From Augochlora pura (Eukaryota; Arthropoda; Insecta; Hymenoptera; Halictidae), in the NCBI RefSeq assembly GCF_028453695.1, contig NC_135774.1, positions 18,662,001 to 18,726,000 of the forward strand: a stretch of DNA of 64,000 nucleotides, given 5' to 3'. Made by a program: the position numbers and the translations under genes. Positions 47,350 to 59,260 of the stretch are shown piece after piece; position 1 is the stretch's first letter, and every line of letters starts with the position of its first letter. The notes under the pieces were generated by a model. The model did not search any database and was not told the origin of the DNA. It saw nothing but the letters and a program-made list of their open reading frames with translations.

Positions 47350-47950
47350 TCAGAAATGATCCGGCACCGCGGGTCTAATAACAACGTTATCATCGCTATA
47401 ACGAAATATGTAAATAACTTCGACAACATTGGCGTCGAACGAAACAAATCGGAGGAGCCATTTCAAGCGGAAGTAAACATAAATAATATACGACTAAGTA
47501 AACGGGGCAAGCATTAATGCGCTTAATACGCAGTCGTTTCGAATAGCAGTATCAACGGGCATTGTTCTTCTTTAATTAAAATCCCGCCCCGCGAGTTTTC
47601 TTCAACAAAAGGCTGCCCGCTTACCACGGTTCTCAACCTGATTCTCACGGCTGGGGAGCCCCGCGCGACTCCGTTCTAATCGTCTCGTTGTAATTAGATC
47701 GTCTCCGCTTTTCCGGAAATCACGTTTTCGGCCGGAGAAGGACGGATAATCCCGCTGTCGAAGCCCGCTTTGCTCCGCGGTCCAGGTTCATTGCGGCCGC
47801 TTTCCTCAAACAGAAAACTACCACCGCCATTATTCGATCACGTTCGAGCCGTTGAACAAGCTCGGCCTCCAGAGGCTATTACACCCTTCCCAGTTGTTTA
47901 CAATCGAACAGTTATTTCGAATAAGGGCGTGTATCCGCTGTGATCGTGTT
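47350..47950. promoter_or_regulatory. GC island with homeodomain-type sites
   Basis: CpG-rich sequence holding GGATAATCC near 47744, a symmetric K50-homeodomain-like site, and TTTAATTAAA near 47572. No frame of 60 codons or more was found in the island, unlike most other islands here, which argues for regulatory rather than coding function. Confidence 0.35.
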
Positions 47951-49395
47951 CCTCAATAGTCGAACTTGAAACTTTCTTTCTTCCGAACTTAGTGGAGAAG
48001 CTTTTACGAAAATTTTGTTTATAGTTCGTATAGAATTATAAATGAGAAAGAGGATCATTTTAAACGGCGAAGTATTTATTAAAGTAAATTTTAACGAATA
48101 TTTGGTCTTACAATTATTTTGTAAAATGCGTTTGTTACAAAAGCGAGTAATTTTTATTTAATTGTTAACTGGTATATCGGGGCAACGAGTAACCCCAATA
48201 TTGCATTGATATTTCTTTTCGTAAGGAAAGTTTAATTTTTATGTTTTTTGATGTTTTATAGACACGTTGGTTAAGAGTGAACTATCGATGAAATGTTTAT
48301 CTTGAATTTTTATAACACACTTTTTTGTGATTATTATTGGAAGTATATCGTGGTTACAGTATACCATAGAGTTCTATGAAAAATTATTGCTGATATTAAT
48401 AGAGATATTATTAGAACCATCAGAATAATCAATCTCATCGATTTTCTATTCTTTATATTACGATTATTATAATTTATAAAGATATTATTCGAAAAGGTAT
48501 TCTGTTAGTCAATGCATTCGTGTTTATTTTATAACGAAACTCAATTATAGATATTATTATAGTTATATTATTTATTTATATATTTATATTTTATTATATA
48601 TTTTAGATTATTTTTCGAAACTTATTTTTAATGCTCGGCAGTGCCAGTGTTAGAACAATAGAAAGATTCAGAGCAGTACGTAATATTTATACACTAGTTT
48701 ATAATTGATGCGATTAAAGAAACAAATGAAGTATACCATCACTATACTCAAGATGAACATTTTTTATTTTATACACGGCCTATTTGCTACATTATAAAAC
48801 TGAAAGTAATTAATTATGTCTTCTTAAAAAACGAAACCGTAAAAACAGATGTAACAGTTTTTAAAAGTTCGTATTGGATTTTAAAAGAACAAAAGTATTA
48901 TATAGTTTATACGTATAATAGTTTTTGAAATTATGTATTAGATTCTAAAATAAAACAAAAGTATTACACAGTTCATTTCAAACGCAAATTGACAATGTTA
49001 TTGCTCAAGGTATCTTTGAACTAGTTAGAAAATAGCTATCAGGTTAAATTAAGTAAATAAATAACTATTGGTAATAAAATCAAACAAATAGAACAGTCAT
49101 TTCATTACAATTTAATTCTATATTATAACAACGATACATATATTTATTGGCAAGATTGCAATAGAAATTAATTAAAAATATTAAACCGGAAATTGATAGA
49201 AATTGTTAGCATTTCATAAAAACGAGAATCATTAAAATGATCATCATCGAGTTTGAAATATTCTGTAGAGAAAAACAGCTTTTTCCTAGAAATGCTTTTT
49301 TCTTAAACATTGTTCAACTTTTTCTTAACTCTGTGAATTATTGCAGTGCTATACTAGCAATTTATAGTCGTGTATACATAAAGTTTGATGATTAG
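47951..49395. other. AT-rich noncoding stretch
   Basis: No open frame of note and no repeat family recognised. Confidence 0.5.
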
Positions 49396-49399
49396 AGTA

Positions 49400-49690
49400 T
49401 CTCCAAAAATGCAGCCAATAGGAAGAGCCCTGCAATTGTCATGAGAGTCGACTGAAGACACGCATTAGGCCAATCTGCTGTCATAATCGAAAGTTTGCCG
49501 AGGCATTAATTATAGTTTCATGCGGCGAATATAGGAAAACGCTTTCCATTTTCATTAATGGTGTATTGCTGATCGTTGTTTATACTCCTATTATCATTGT
49601 AATGCCGCTGTTGCGCTTCTCCTGATAAACGATAATGCAACGTATGTACATTCAACTATCGTTCCCGTAAATCGCAGCCAATTTATTGAT
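49400..49690. promoter_or_regulatory. Candidate conserved noncoding element
   Basis: A higher-complexity patch inside AT-rich DNA, with CATTAATGG (palindromic homeodomain type), TTGATTACA, CCAATAGG and TGATAAACGATAA phrases. There is no frame of note. Its complexity and site density resemble insect developmental enhancers; that is inference only. Confidence 0.25.
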
Positions 49691-51675
49691 TACATTTAGA
49701 TAAATGATTTCCACCACAAATTTTCGTATCATTTTATCGAATATTTTGCGTGCGAAAAAATTTGTATGCAATTATGCAATTAATTTTTTATGTTGAAGAT
49801 GAAGGTGTTTTTATTGTGAACTTTATTGTACTGCAATAAGAATAAATCCTTATATGTTGAAAAATATATTCTTATATAATGAAAAATAGATGCGTAGAGA
49901 GAACCATTTTTTATTTTATAAGAATTTTGGTTTCCACTTTAATTTATCCGATTGTAGTTATTCATAATTTCATATTTTAAACAAACGTATTAAAATTTAA
50001 TCCAACAATTTCGCAATGTCTGTTTAAAATTATGTGTCTAATGACTAATTTATTATTACAAGCGCAAATTGAGAGTTTAAAGAACTAACGTTGCTAATTA
50101 TTAAGTTCGACACATTTTGACATTAATTATTATATTTCATTTTCCTTATTGAATAACATGTTCTTTCGTAATTAATAAGATATGATCTTGTGCAATATAC
50201 TATAGCAACACACAAATTTCAAAGTGTATATTTCTTAACTACAATACATAAGTAACTATGTTCAAATACCAATACTTATTTAATTAACAATTACGGACTT
50301 CATTATTTCATAAATTGTTGTTACTAAAATATCGCGCATTTAAGAAAGTTGTTTATAATGAATGGGAATTGCACGCGATGTGGACTAATGAGAAAAATAA
50401 TTATGAAAAAGCGAAAGTCGTACGAATTGCAATAATAAGTCCTCTTCAAACGTATTGTGTAAATTTATATACGGACTATGCAATCAGCTAAATAATAAAG
50501 TTACTTCATACATCCTGTCCGTATGAAATACAAAGACATTGTTAAAAATTTAGTGACACAACCTCTATGTATTTTTTAGTCGAAACAACAGTTCTATTAA
50601 TTAGTGACAAGCAATCGAGACGAGAATATTAAAGAAATGAATTTATATTTACAAATAATAAATAAATACCTTGCTTATCGAGTCGTCCGGAAGTATTTAC
50701 AATTACAACCTAATATTTACAGTTTTCATAAACTACCCTAAGTCCGAGCATGCACAAACAAGAGCCATAATTTAGCGACATTAACCTATCCGTGCAGAAT
50801 AACGAGATTTAGCCCCAATTGCATGATTGTTGCAACCATTTTACATGGAAACGTTTTATACAGTTTTGTTAAGATTATCCCTTTGCACTCGTTTAATTAT
50901 CTCAGATCAATATCCAGCAACTGCAACACATTTATTCGTGAAGTGATAACCAACGAATAAAATATATAAATGGTATATATAAATATATAAATAAAATATA
51001 TAAAATGGTATATAACGTTAGAAAAAAATATAAAATGACGCAAAGTTATAAACAGATACCGTAATTAAGCAGAGTTTGGCACGAGTTTATCTGGGTATAT
51101 AACTTATTAAAAAAATGTTGAATCTTGAAACTGCAATAATAAATGCGAGTCTTGTCGTGTCTCCCGAATGAAGACGTCCAATTACAGAGAATGAACTATT
51201 ACATACTACATATTATATACTACTTATTACATATCTTTCAATCAGTTTGCAAGAAGTAATTTATAGTCTCAATCAGTAATAATCGTCTTATTATACCGAA
51301 ATTAATATCTCTTATTGTCGTATAATTTATTACCGTGTGATAATAATAGATTCCATTAACACTTTGTAATCCCATCGATTCCTAATTAATTTTAATATAC
51401 AAATTAAATTTATTCTTAAAAGCTAGAAATTAATAAAATGAAGTTACATTTCATATCTAACAAAATATTTATAATTATCTTATTACATAGAACCCCGATG
51501 TAAAAAAATCAATTCTACTTTTTTTAACATTTAAAAATTCTTATATAGTCTAAAATAGAATAGTCTATTTTAGAATATATAGTAAAACTTCTACTATATT
51601 TCATCATTTTTAATGTTAGATCAAAGTGAAAGAAATAAGATATTTTGTAATATACATCGATTCTTAAATGGTTTT
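49691..51675. other. AT-rich noncoding stretch with an orphan MITE end
   Basis: CCCTTTGCACTCG at 50879-50891 matches the left end of the four-copy TTAA family, but the preceding bases are TTAT rather than TTAA and no right end was found. An (ATAAATATAT)-type low-complexity block lies at 50955-51030. No gene. Confidence 0.45.
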
Positions 51676-51679
51676 TCGT

Positions 51680-52690
51680 TTCAAGACGGTCTCTGTCGCA
51701 TTCATCGGTGCGCGGTTCCGCTGCTGACAGACTGTCCGAAAACGACAAATATTATTTCGAAGCACCGTTACCTTTCCGAACTGACAGAACCAGTGGTCAT
51801 CGAATTTTCTCCGCGGCAGTCTTTCTCCCGTGTGCCGTGTATAACCGCAGACCAGCCGCGTTATCGAAAAACCCGCGACATGTAGGTACCGTCGCTCGTG
51901 CAAACTGACCCGACCCACTTTTTGCCATTATATACGGAGAAAGAGACTCTGCCGGCGGTATTGCGAGAGGTTCGCCGCGCCACCGAGGGGGGCCGAATGG
52001 GGCTTTTCTCTTCGTAAAATCTGCTATCTTATTTTTCGATAGCGGCCAAAGGAAGCGGATGGACCCGCAGGATCGTCGGGTAGCTTTCTAAACGGCTGAA
52101 ACTCGGCCGCTTCGATTCGATTCTCGCTTCTGCTGCCTTTTATTTCACAGCGGACCGTTTTCTGTTTTTCCGTTCTCTCTGCCGGCCGTCCCTTTCTCGC
52201 CGATGCCACGACCTCCTCCGAGTTTTCCCATTTTCATCGACAACTCCCGGTTTAATGGACTCTCCGTCGTCGTTCCACGAGGCGCTCGCCGTGCACGCAC
52301 ACACAGCCACGGTTTCCGTTTCACGGCGAACGTTCTTATTTCTCGACGCGAACCGCCGCCGCCGCCGCCGTCGCCGCGCCCCGCGGACCCGGGACCGTCT
52401 AATTACGACCGAATGGCCGACGAAATCGACTGCTTGGACAATTAACGAGCGCCCTTTGTCCCCGGCCATCGGACACGTCGCCAGACGCGAACCATGGAGC
52501 ACCATGATGACACTCTGGAAAAATGAAATCTGTCTTCGGCTGCGCCGCGACGCCTCCCGTTCGTTTCCGACCGGAAACTCGCGTGTTCCTCTGGCTTCTT
52601 TCATTAGTGGGACAAGGCGGAGAGCTTCGGAGGAGCGTCGAAAGTGACGCTGCGCGCCTACAGCCCGCATAGAAATTTTAGTCGTGTCAG
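51680..52690. promoter_or_regulatory. Largest GC island (about 1 kb)
   Basis: A CpG-rich island with overlapping long frames on both strands, the longest 176 codons (52140-52670, minus). All are Arg- and Ser-rich, without domains, and shadow each other. A (CCG)n run lies at 52353-52378. A likely promoter or enhancer region, though I found no clear TATA, Inr or donor to fix a direction. Confidence 0.35.
52353..52378. repeat. (CCG)n microsatellite
   Basis: Eight to nine CCG units with one interruption, inside the GC island. It produces the poly-Arg and poly-Pro runs seen in the overlapping frames. Confidence 0.85.
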
Positions 52691-53845
52691 GATTATTCGG
52701 CGTGTTCTTGTTATCTGGTTCGCGTGTTCTGACTATACATCAAGTGCCACAGAATTGTTCAACTCTTCCAGATACAGTTTCTTTCTTTCTTCCAACTTTT
52801 TACTACGTTGATTAGTTCTTCTTTGTTCTTAATGTTTCATCTATCAATAGGTTTTTAACGTTATTTTATAATCGAAGGTCGACAGCTGCGCAACTCTTGA
52901 AACATTGTTCATGAACCACGATAATTTTAATTTATAAACTATCAAATTATTTACGTTGATTTCATGTATCCGGGTTTTTCGAAATTCATGTTTTTGTATT
53001 AGTGTTACCGTCTACCTGTTTTTAGAGTAGTTAAAAAGAGATTATTATTATTATTATATTTACCCATTTCTTTGTTTTCTTTCTATATAAAATTGTGTCT
53101 GGTTATAATGAATTGTTGGGAAATAAGCAATGTTGAAAAGGATTTAAATAGCATGTAAATTTTGTATACGACAGTTTTACTCGTGTTCAACAATATTTGC
53201 CTTAAAAAGCATACTTTTCGGTTTTCATTTAATATTAACATTACTTTAGTAATCTAGTTTATCAAAAATTAAATAGTGTCAACTTTTCTGTAAATGTATT
53301 AAACACGGGCAAAAATATTTTTGTATTATTTTGTGACAACACATACGCACGTTTATTTGAAAATAAATTGTAAGGTAAAGGGTTAATGGGCTTTCTCTAA
53401 TAGAAGGAGACAGTTGTTGGTTATTGTATGCATTTATTCATTTTTATTCATAGTTTTTGATATCAAAAGAATGTAATTTTTGTTCGATTTAGAAAAAATT
53501 AATAAAATTGATAATTTTACGACGCAGGTGAAGTACGTATAAGTTATTTTCTCGAAATAAATAGTTTTGCTAAGAATTCTTTCGTATTTTAGTGCTAATT
53601 TTATGCATTTATTTGGCATTGTAAAGAGCACTGTAAAAGATTTGATAAATGTCTGTTCTTTATTTGTAACATTGATAGATTTAAAATGTGTATTGTTTGT
53701 CCAAAAAGTATCCTTGACGAAAATCGATTTTTATAGTAAAAAATTATAATTATATCTTATTCCTAGCTATAGTAGATTAAAGTAAACTTTGCTGAAGATT
53801 TTTATTCTATTTTAATATATAAATTTTTTTGTAAATCTCAGCTTT
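52691..53845. other. AT-rich noncoding stretch
   Basis: No gene. A GGTAAAGGG-TTAA sequence at about 53377-53389 resembles an orphan right end of a TTAA element. Confidence 0.45.
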
Positions 53846-53849
53846 ATCT

Positions 53850-53999
53850 ATTATTTCTAATATGGAAATATACAGATACGGTGTTAGGTTAGGTTCTCGT
53901 TTAAACGTCGCTAAAACAGAAAACGTTGCTGTGAGTTTATAATTATTCGCACCGTTCTAAGGAAATATTATACTTGTATATTTCCATATTAAAAATAAT
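53850..53999. mobile_element. 150-bp MITE-like inverted repeat element
   Basis: ATTATTTCTAATATGGAAAT and following at the left pairs with ATTTCCATATTAAAAATAAT at the right; the arms are about 26 bp with three or so mismatches. The middle has a short TTAGGTTAGGTT run. Target duplication is unclear because the flanks are A/T-rich. Classed as MITE-like on structure only. Confidence 0.5.
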
Positions 54000-54440
54000 G
54001 AAAAGTAGAAATAGAAATTTAGGATACTTATTGATATCATTTATTAACGTGACAGTTACAGACTGCATGCAACTTTTATGTTATAAATAATGTCTAAACG
54101 AAGATTTTATAATCCTATATTTCTATATTGGATGTAATAAAAAGTAGAAAGTACAAATATTTGAAACCGTAGATACTGGAAATGTTAGAAACGATTGAAA
54201 ATAATAATAGTAGATGTAATAGAACATAAAAATAGAAACAATAGACGATAGAAATATTAGAAATAATATAAAGCAGAAACATTAAAGATAATATAAAATA
54301 GAAACGATACAAATAATATGAAATAAAAACATGGCAGTACGGCACTTTGTTGTTTTCGTTTAGATATTTGTAACAATGTAAAATTTACTTCGCGTCTATA
54401 ATTATACAAAGCACACTGCATACACAGAATGATTAGCGAG
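54000..54440. repeat. Purine-rich degenerate repeat, unit about 25 bp
   Basis: AGAAAC and AATAATATAAAATAG phrases recur from about 54205 to 54335. Three near-register units of 25 bp can be seen at 54260-54333. Poorly preserved. Confidence 0.45.
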
Positions 54441-54850
54441 GTGATTAAGCTCGTCGAAAATGGACTCGCAGGGAAATCGTGCGTGTATCGATAACTGGGA
54501 CTGAAAACAGAAATTATGGCAGCGTTTCACGAGGAGTTTCTTCGACAACAACTTCTTCAAGTGGAAACACCCGGGGGAGCAAGCGTATTCAATCACGGCC
54601 CGTTTTTTTCCACGACGATCGCTCTACGATTTCGTTTCACGCATCGACCGGTTCCGCGATACTTTTCTGTCCAGAAAGTCCTTAGACCAGATCGGGTGCA
54701 GGTGCAAGTAGAACAAGAAAGCGGACAGGTATGCGTACAGAGTCTGCCTGTCTATCGGTCAGGCGCGAGAACCGTGTATTTCCTGTTGATTCTGAATCGG
54801 CGTTTTCTGTCAATTCTCGCGTGACTGGAGAAACGTCGAATAACGTGAAC
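54440..54850 (+). promoter_or_regulatory. GC patch with exon-like frame and donor
   Basis: A CpG-rich patch. From an ATG at 54516 (context AAATTATGG) an open frame of 102 codons runs to 54824. It passes a good donor, GGACAG followed by GTATGC at about 54730, after 71 codons. The peptide (starts MAAFHEEFLRQQLLQVE) matches no family I know. An overlapping frame on the same strand weakens the case. It could be a first exon, a leader, or chance. Confidence 0.3.
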
Positions 54851-56610
54851 GAAACTGCGTCTGCTAAAATGAGCCCGTGTTAGACTTTTTAGCACTGTCT
54901 TCTTTATTCTTGGTGACAAACAGAAATTTCTTTTCGCGGAGAAGAAACGTAGTCGTCTGTGTCGTAACTGCGACGAACTTGTCTCAACATAGATTCACGT
55001 ATCTTTTATCCAATTCCTTTTGTCAACGTTCAGAATTTTTTAGAAAATGATAACAGCGATTTTGCACAATAAATCAGTGAATTATTTTTATAATATTATA
55101 TAATAACATTTTTGAAATTGTTATCTGAAAGAAAACTCTCGAATTTCTTTTAAAGTGTATCAACGGAAAGTATATCGATGAGAATTAAGAGAAGCGTTAA
55201 ATGTTTTCTTAATTATTTATAATTGCGGAAATATTAAGCGACTTTAAGGATATTTAGGCGTTGTTTTCAATTCACCGAAATTATGGTTCGGAGACCGGGA
55301 GTTTCGTTCACGTTCGCCGCGACGAAAATAATTGTTACTTTGTACAAGAGCCCGCAGGTCTAGTTATTAACAAACTGTCAATCATTCTGAGCGAAGTTAA
55401 TTACCAAATTATGAATGCGATGATGGCTGAATCGATCTGGTTCGAGCATCGAATTTGATGCAGTTTATACAGCCGCGCATTCGATAAACACGCGAGTTGC
55501 ACAGTTTAATTAACATTATACGTCTGTTCTGCAGAGAGCCGCGTTCTATAAATCTACTTTAACAAAAATTTTTAATGAAGTCGCGACAGCGTTCGAAGTA
55601 CAGCGCTACGCTTTATTTAACATTTCATCCGGTTTTCTCGCGTTTTCATTCTAACGTTCGCACTCTAAGTAGGTGAAAGGAATTTCAAATTAGATCCGCC
55701 GTTGTAAATTGAACCAATTACGAGGTTCTAACGAAGAGTAATTGACTAGTGAAATTGGATCCGCGTTTTGCGATCGTAAATTGGAAAACACCCGCCGTAT
55801 CATCATATAATTTACGGTTTCATCGTCTAACAGAATGTTGCTGAGCGGAATACGAGGTATCCGGTTGAAAAAGCAGCTTGGATTTCGTAACTTTAGTAAC
55901 AGGAGCTACTGTAATTTCAGGCACTTCACTATACCTGTACAGTTAACTTCTAGCTTGGCCTATACGTGATCGCGTCACAACATTCGGTCGCATTCCTGAA
56001 TTCGAAATGTTTTACTAAAAAAGTACAACCTAGCGGTATGAAAAAAGCAATATCAGAGTGCCGTTGAGGCTGTTCATGGGATGGGACACATGTTTTTATC
56101 CACAGTTTCCGGAAAATTTATTTCAAACTTCGCAATTTTACAATTTTTATTTAAAAAATTGTTTATAAGAAGCGAATTAGGAATGGGCAATTCTGTATTT
56201 TTTATTTGCAATTGAATGAGCGGTAGATGCGATATTCGGATGTAGAAATTTTTTATTTACTCATTAACATTCTTTTAGGATAAACGAGAGTAGATGTAAT
56301 TTTTAAATTATAATTCCTCTTTGTAGAATATGTCGAGGATACTGAATAGCCTTAAACAAAAATTAATTGGGCTTCATCAACTAATAAAAGCTTTGAAATT
56401 AATTTTTTTGAAGTGACAATTTGCTTTCCACTTTTCTATCGATATTTAGAAGTATTTTCAGAAGTGAAATAATTGTAATTTTTAACAGAAAATTGATACG
56501 GTTCCTAATTGTGTATTACTGATACACGTTGAACAAGAGAGATGTGATAATAATTTTCAATTAGATAAAGCTTCGGTAATTATTTAAAATTACATATGCT
56601 AGTACATGTA
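54851..56610. other. Mixed noncoding stretch
   Basis: No supported gene. A GC-richer patch at 55250-55900 has TTAATTACC and CAATCATT homeodomain-type sites. The block AAATTRGATCCGC occurs twice about 70 bp apart near 55690 and 55755. The rest is AT-rich. Confidence 0.45.
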
Positions 56611-56614
56611 AATA

Positions 56615-56827
56615 TTAGGTCTACCGGAAAGTTCTGTCTGTTCTTGATGTGACAGAAAATAATAAATCTTATATGCCTTTAATAATATTTGTTATACTGT
56701 ATAGTTTCCATCTTTACTTATGTTCTCTTGCCAGCGTGATTAAAATTTCTAAATATTCTTTTTGAAGAATATATCAAGAATGTGAACTTGAAATAACATC
56801 ATCGACATAACTTTCTGGTAGACCTAA
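56615..56827. mobile_element. Mariner-type MITE, 213 bp
   Basis: Flanked by TA at 56613-56614 and 56828-56829. TTAGGTCTACCGGAAAGTTC at the left pairs with the right end over about 24 bp with two mismatches. Ends that begin TTAGGT with a TA target are typical of mariner elements. At 213 bp it cannot encode a transposase, so it is an internal deletion derivative or MITE. No transposase remnant is recognisable inside. Confidence 0.85.
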
Positions 56828-56829
56828 TA

Positions 56830-57245
56830 TAAATCAAGCGAGAGTACATACATAAAAATTGTTTCGAGTAACATAACCTATACATTTAATTATTACATTT
56901 AATAGTAATAACAGATATCATTAAAATCACATTTTAAAATGGTTTAGAATAAAAAATTTGTTCGATCTATACAATTTCATCTAATTTTGAAACTTTTGTT
57001 TAACCAGTTTACAACGAATAACCGTCGTCCAGTAACCATATGCCACTCAAAACCATAGAGAATTAAAAATTAAAAGTGAAAGACACTGTTTCACAATCTC
57101 CATTCGATAGAAAGTCTCAAGAAAATTAAGTTCCCTACCTACGCTAACAATAATTAAGAAACAATAATTTTTCCCTTTACATACAGTGTAAAATCTGGAA
57201 CAAAATTGAGTACCTTTCGCAATTTCCATTCAACTGAAACTTTAG
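56830..57245. other. AT-rich noncoding stretch
   Basis: Nothing recognised. A phrase similar to CAATTTCCATTC...CTGAAACTTT occurs twice at about 57096-57118 and 57220-57245, a local duplication of about 125 bp period. Confidence 0.45.
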
Positions 57246-57249
57246 GGAA

Positions 57250-58200
57250 AAATGGAGTTCTATATAATTCCATTACAAGTCCGCGAACAGCTTTTAAAAA
57301 AAAAACGGCGCCTAATATTTCCGGAAAATCGATAACGGAACAATGGTGGTGCACCAATGGTAGTGCCATAGCGGTGTCATCGTCGCAATGCTTCCCATAA
57401 TCCCGGCGTTTCGTGTGCGACGCTTAATTTCGAGCGTGAAATCGGCGGCAACAAGTTGATTTACAGAGAGTATAATTCGGTCGTGTGCGTATGTCAATCG
57501 CGTTAACCTGAAATGTAAAATCCGTGGGCGTTGGTCAGCACCGTCGACGTCCGCAATATGCGTGGACCGATCGATTTGCACCGTAGACCGGACCGTCTGT
57601 TGTGCAGTAACAGTACCTGTGTTTTCGGTTGCTTTTAATCGAGTCAGTTAGCCGTATTAATACGAATTCTGTGCCGTGTAATTGACGCCGGCCGTGCGTC
57701 GGTTTCGATTTGTGACTCGCATGCGTTATAACCGGCCGCCTGTCGCTTAGAGCGCCGTACACGAATATCGTGCGAGCCGGTAGGAATCGGACCGCGGTAA
57801 CCGAAACACGCCGAAAAACTGATTATTCGTTATAATTAAACCGCTCTACTTTATCGCAGACGGCTCGATACTCGAAAATATAATAAGCCAGGAAACGCGA
57901 TCGCCGCCGCCCATTCTTCAATCGACCTGCGACACGATAATTAACTGTTCGATACGAGAAACAGGTATGTACCGCGGAATCATCGTTGCGAACGGCAAAT
58001 TTTCATATCTTGTCGCGATTTTTGTTCGCGTCCAATTTATGTTTCGCTTTATAACGCTCGTTAACCGCGATGAAGATTTTAATGAGAGACTTTGGGAAAT
58101 ATTAATTAGGGAGCGAGAACGTTAAATAATTTCGCCTGTTTCACGTCAGACCGACCGAGCCCCGAACGTCGGCTATTGTGCATTGTTCTGTAACAATGAC
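57250..58200 (+). promoter_or_regulatory. GC island with strong donor-like site
   Basis: A CpG-rich island about 950 bp long. GAAACAG followed by GTATGT lies at 57963-57964, close to the donor consensus, and could end a first exon on the + strand. Minus-strand frames of 89 and 75 codons lack domains. A candidate promoter with a leader exon; the gene is unknown. Confidence 0.35.
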
Positions 58201-58680
58201 AAGATTTATTCGAACATTGTACGTGTTCTATTGCATAGTTAGCGACGAAAATTTGTAGATGTAAATGTAAATATTTGTGACGAAACTGGGTAGTGCGTAC
58301 ACAGACATAAACGTCGGATGAATTTTAAAATGTCTCCTTGTTATCAACTCATTAAATTGATTAACTAACGAAACGAATGTTTGATTTCTGCATTTCGCGA
58401 TTGATACAGAAATTTTTGCGTAAAGATTCACGGTTTAATTGCAAAATGTAATAAATAGATTGCGGATTTTATGCACTTGTGACAATAATTAAATAAATGA
58501 AACTAAATGTTTATTTCGCGTAATGATCAGCCGTCTAAATATACAAACAGAACTGTATAAAAGTATAACAATAATGAGTAGCTGACACATAAAATCGCGA
58601 AAACAATTTAATAATATCATTACCTTATTTTCAACGTGCAAAATGATTAGCACGAACCATTTATTTAATTTTCGTTTTCT
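58201..58680. other. AT-rich noncoding stretch
   Basis: No supported gene or repeat. Confidence 0.5.
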
Positions 58681-59260
58681 AAAATCATTTAATATTAAAG
58701 AATACACGAATCGATCGATTCTCCTCACGCGAACCCATGTATAATCTCAGTAACCGCGAAAGGAGATGCAAGCAATCAATTTCGACTGGTTCGATAGCCC
58801 CGGCGTTAATTATTTCCATCGACGAGCCATTCAAGGAGAAAGTGCAATAAAACTGACAAAATCGATACCGGCGATCTACGAGGATCCAATTAGAGCGCTC
58901 CACGGCACAGCGCCAATTACATGTTATTTCGATGATTTTTACATCCTTTCCATTTCGGCGCGCTGCATATCGATTCGATGGGGCGCCGCGCGGATCGCCA
59001 AGGTCGAGCCGACTCGGCCAATTCGCATTACAATTCCACGGAATCTCGAGCACCGTAACTCGCGTTCGATTCGCATTCCGAATCCCGCTCGGTTTCGTGC
59101 TTAATGCAAGCTGCTTCTGCACACCGTCCCGCGGAACGAGGATCTAGAGGAAGACGGAAATAAAGTGCAGCGCGAGTCGCACGCTCGCCCCGCTGTTTTA
59201 TCGCTTCTCTCCAATTAAATGGCGCGAGAATGCGCGTTAAAACTCGAGTATTTTTGTCAT
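58680..59260. promoter_or_regulatory. GC island with overlapping frames
   Basis: A CpG-rich patch. Frames of 112 (+) and 145 (-) codons overlap fully and neither shows a domain. CCAATTAAATGGCGCG near 59211 and other CpG-rich TAAT contexts suit a regulatory element. Confidence 0.25.

Noticed and set aside
52140..52670. 176-codon minus-strand frame
   Set aside because: Arg-rich and shadowed by frames on the + strand; composition of the GC island explains it.
53882..53895. Telomere repeat (TTAGG)
   Set aside because: Only two units, inside a MITE-like element; an AACCTAACCTA phrase at 44264 is equally short. Not a telomeric array.
58685..59122. 145-codon minus-strand frame
   Set aside because: Fully overlapped by a 112-codon + frame; neither shows a domain, so both are read as composition effects.
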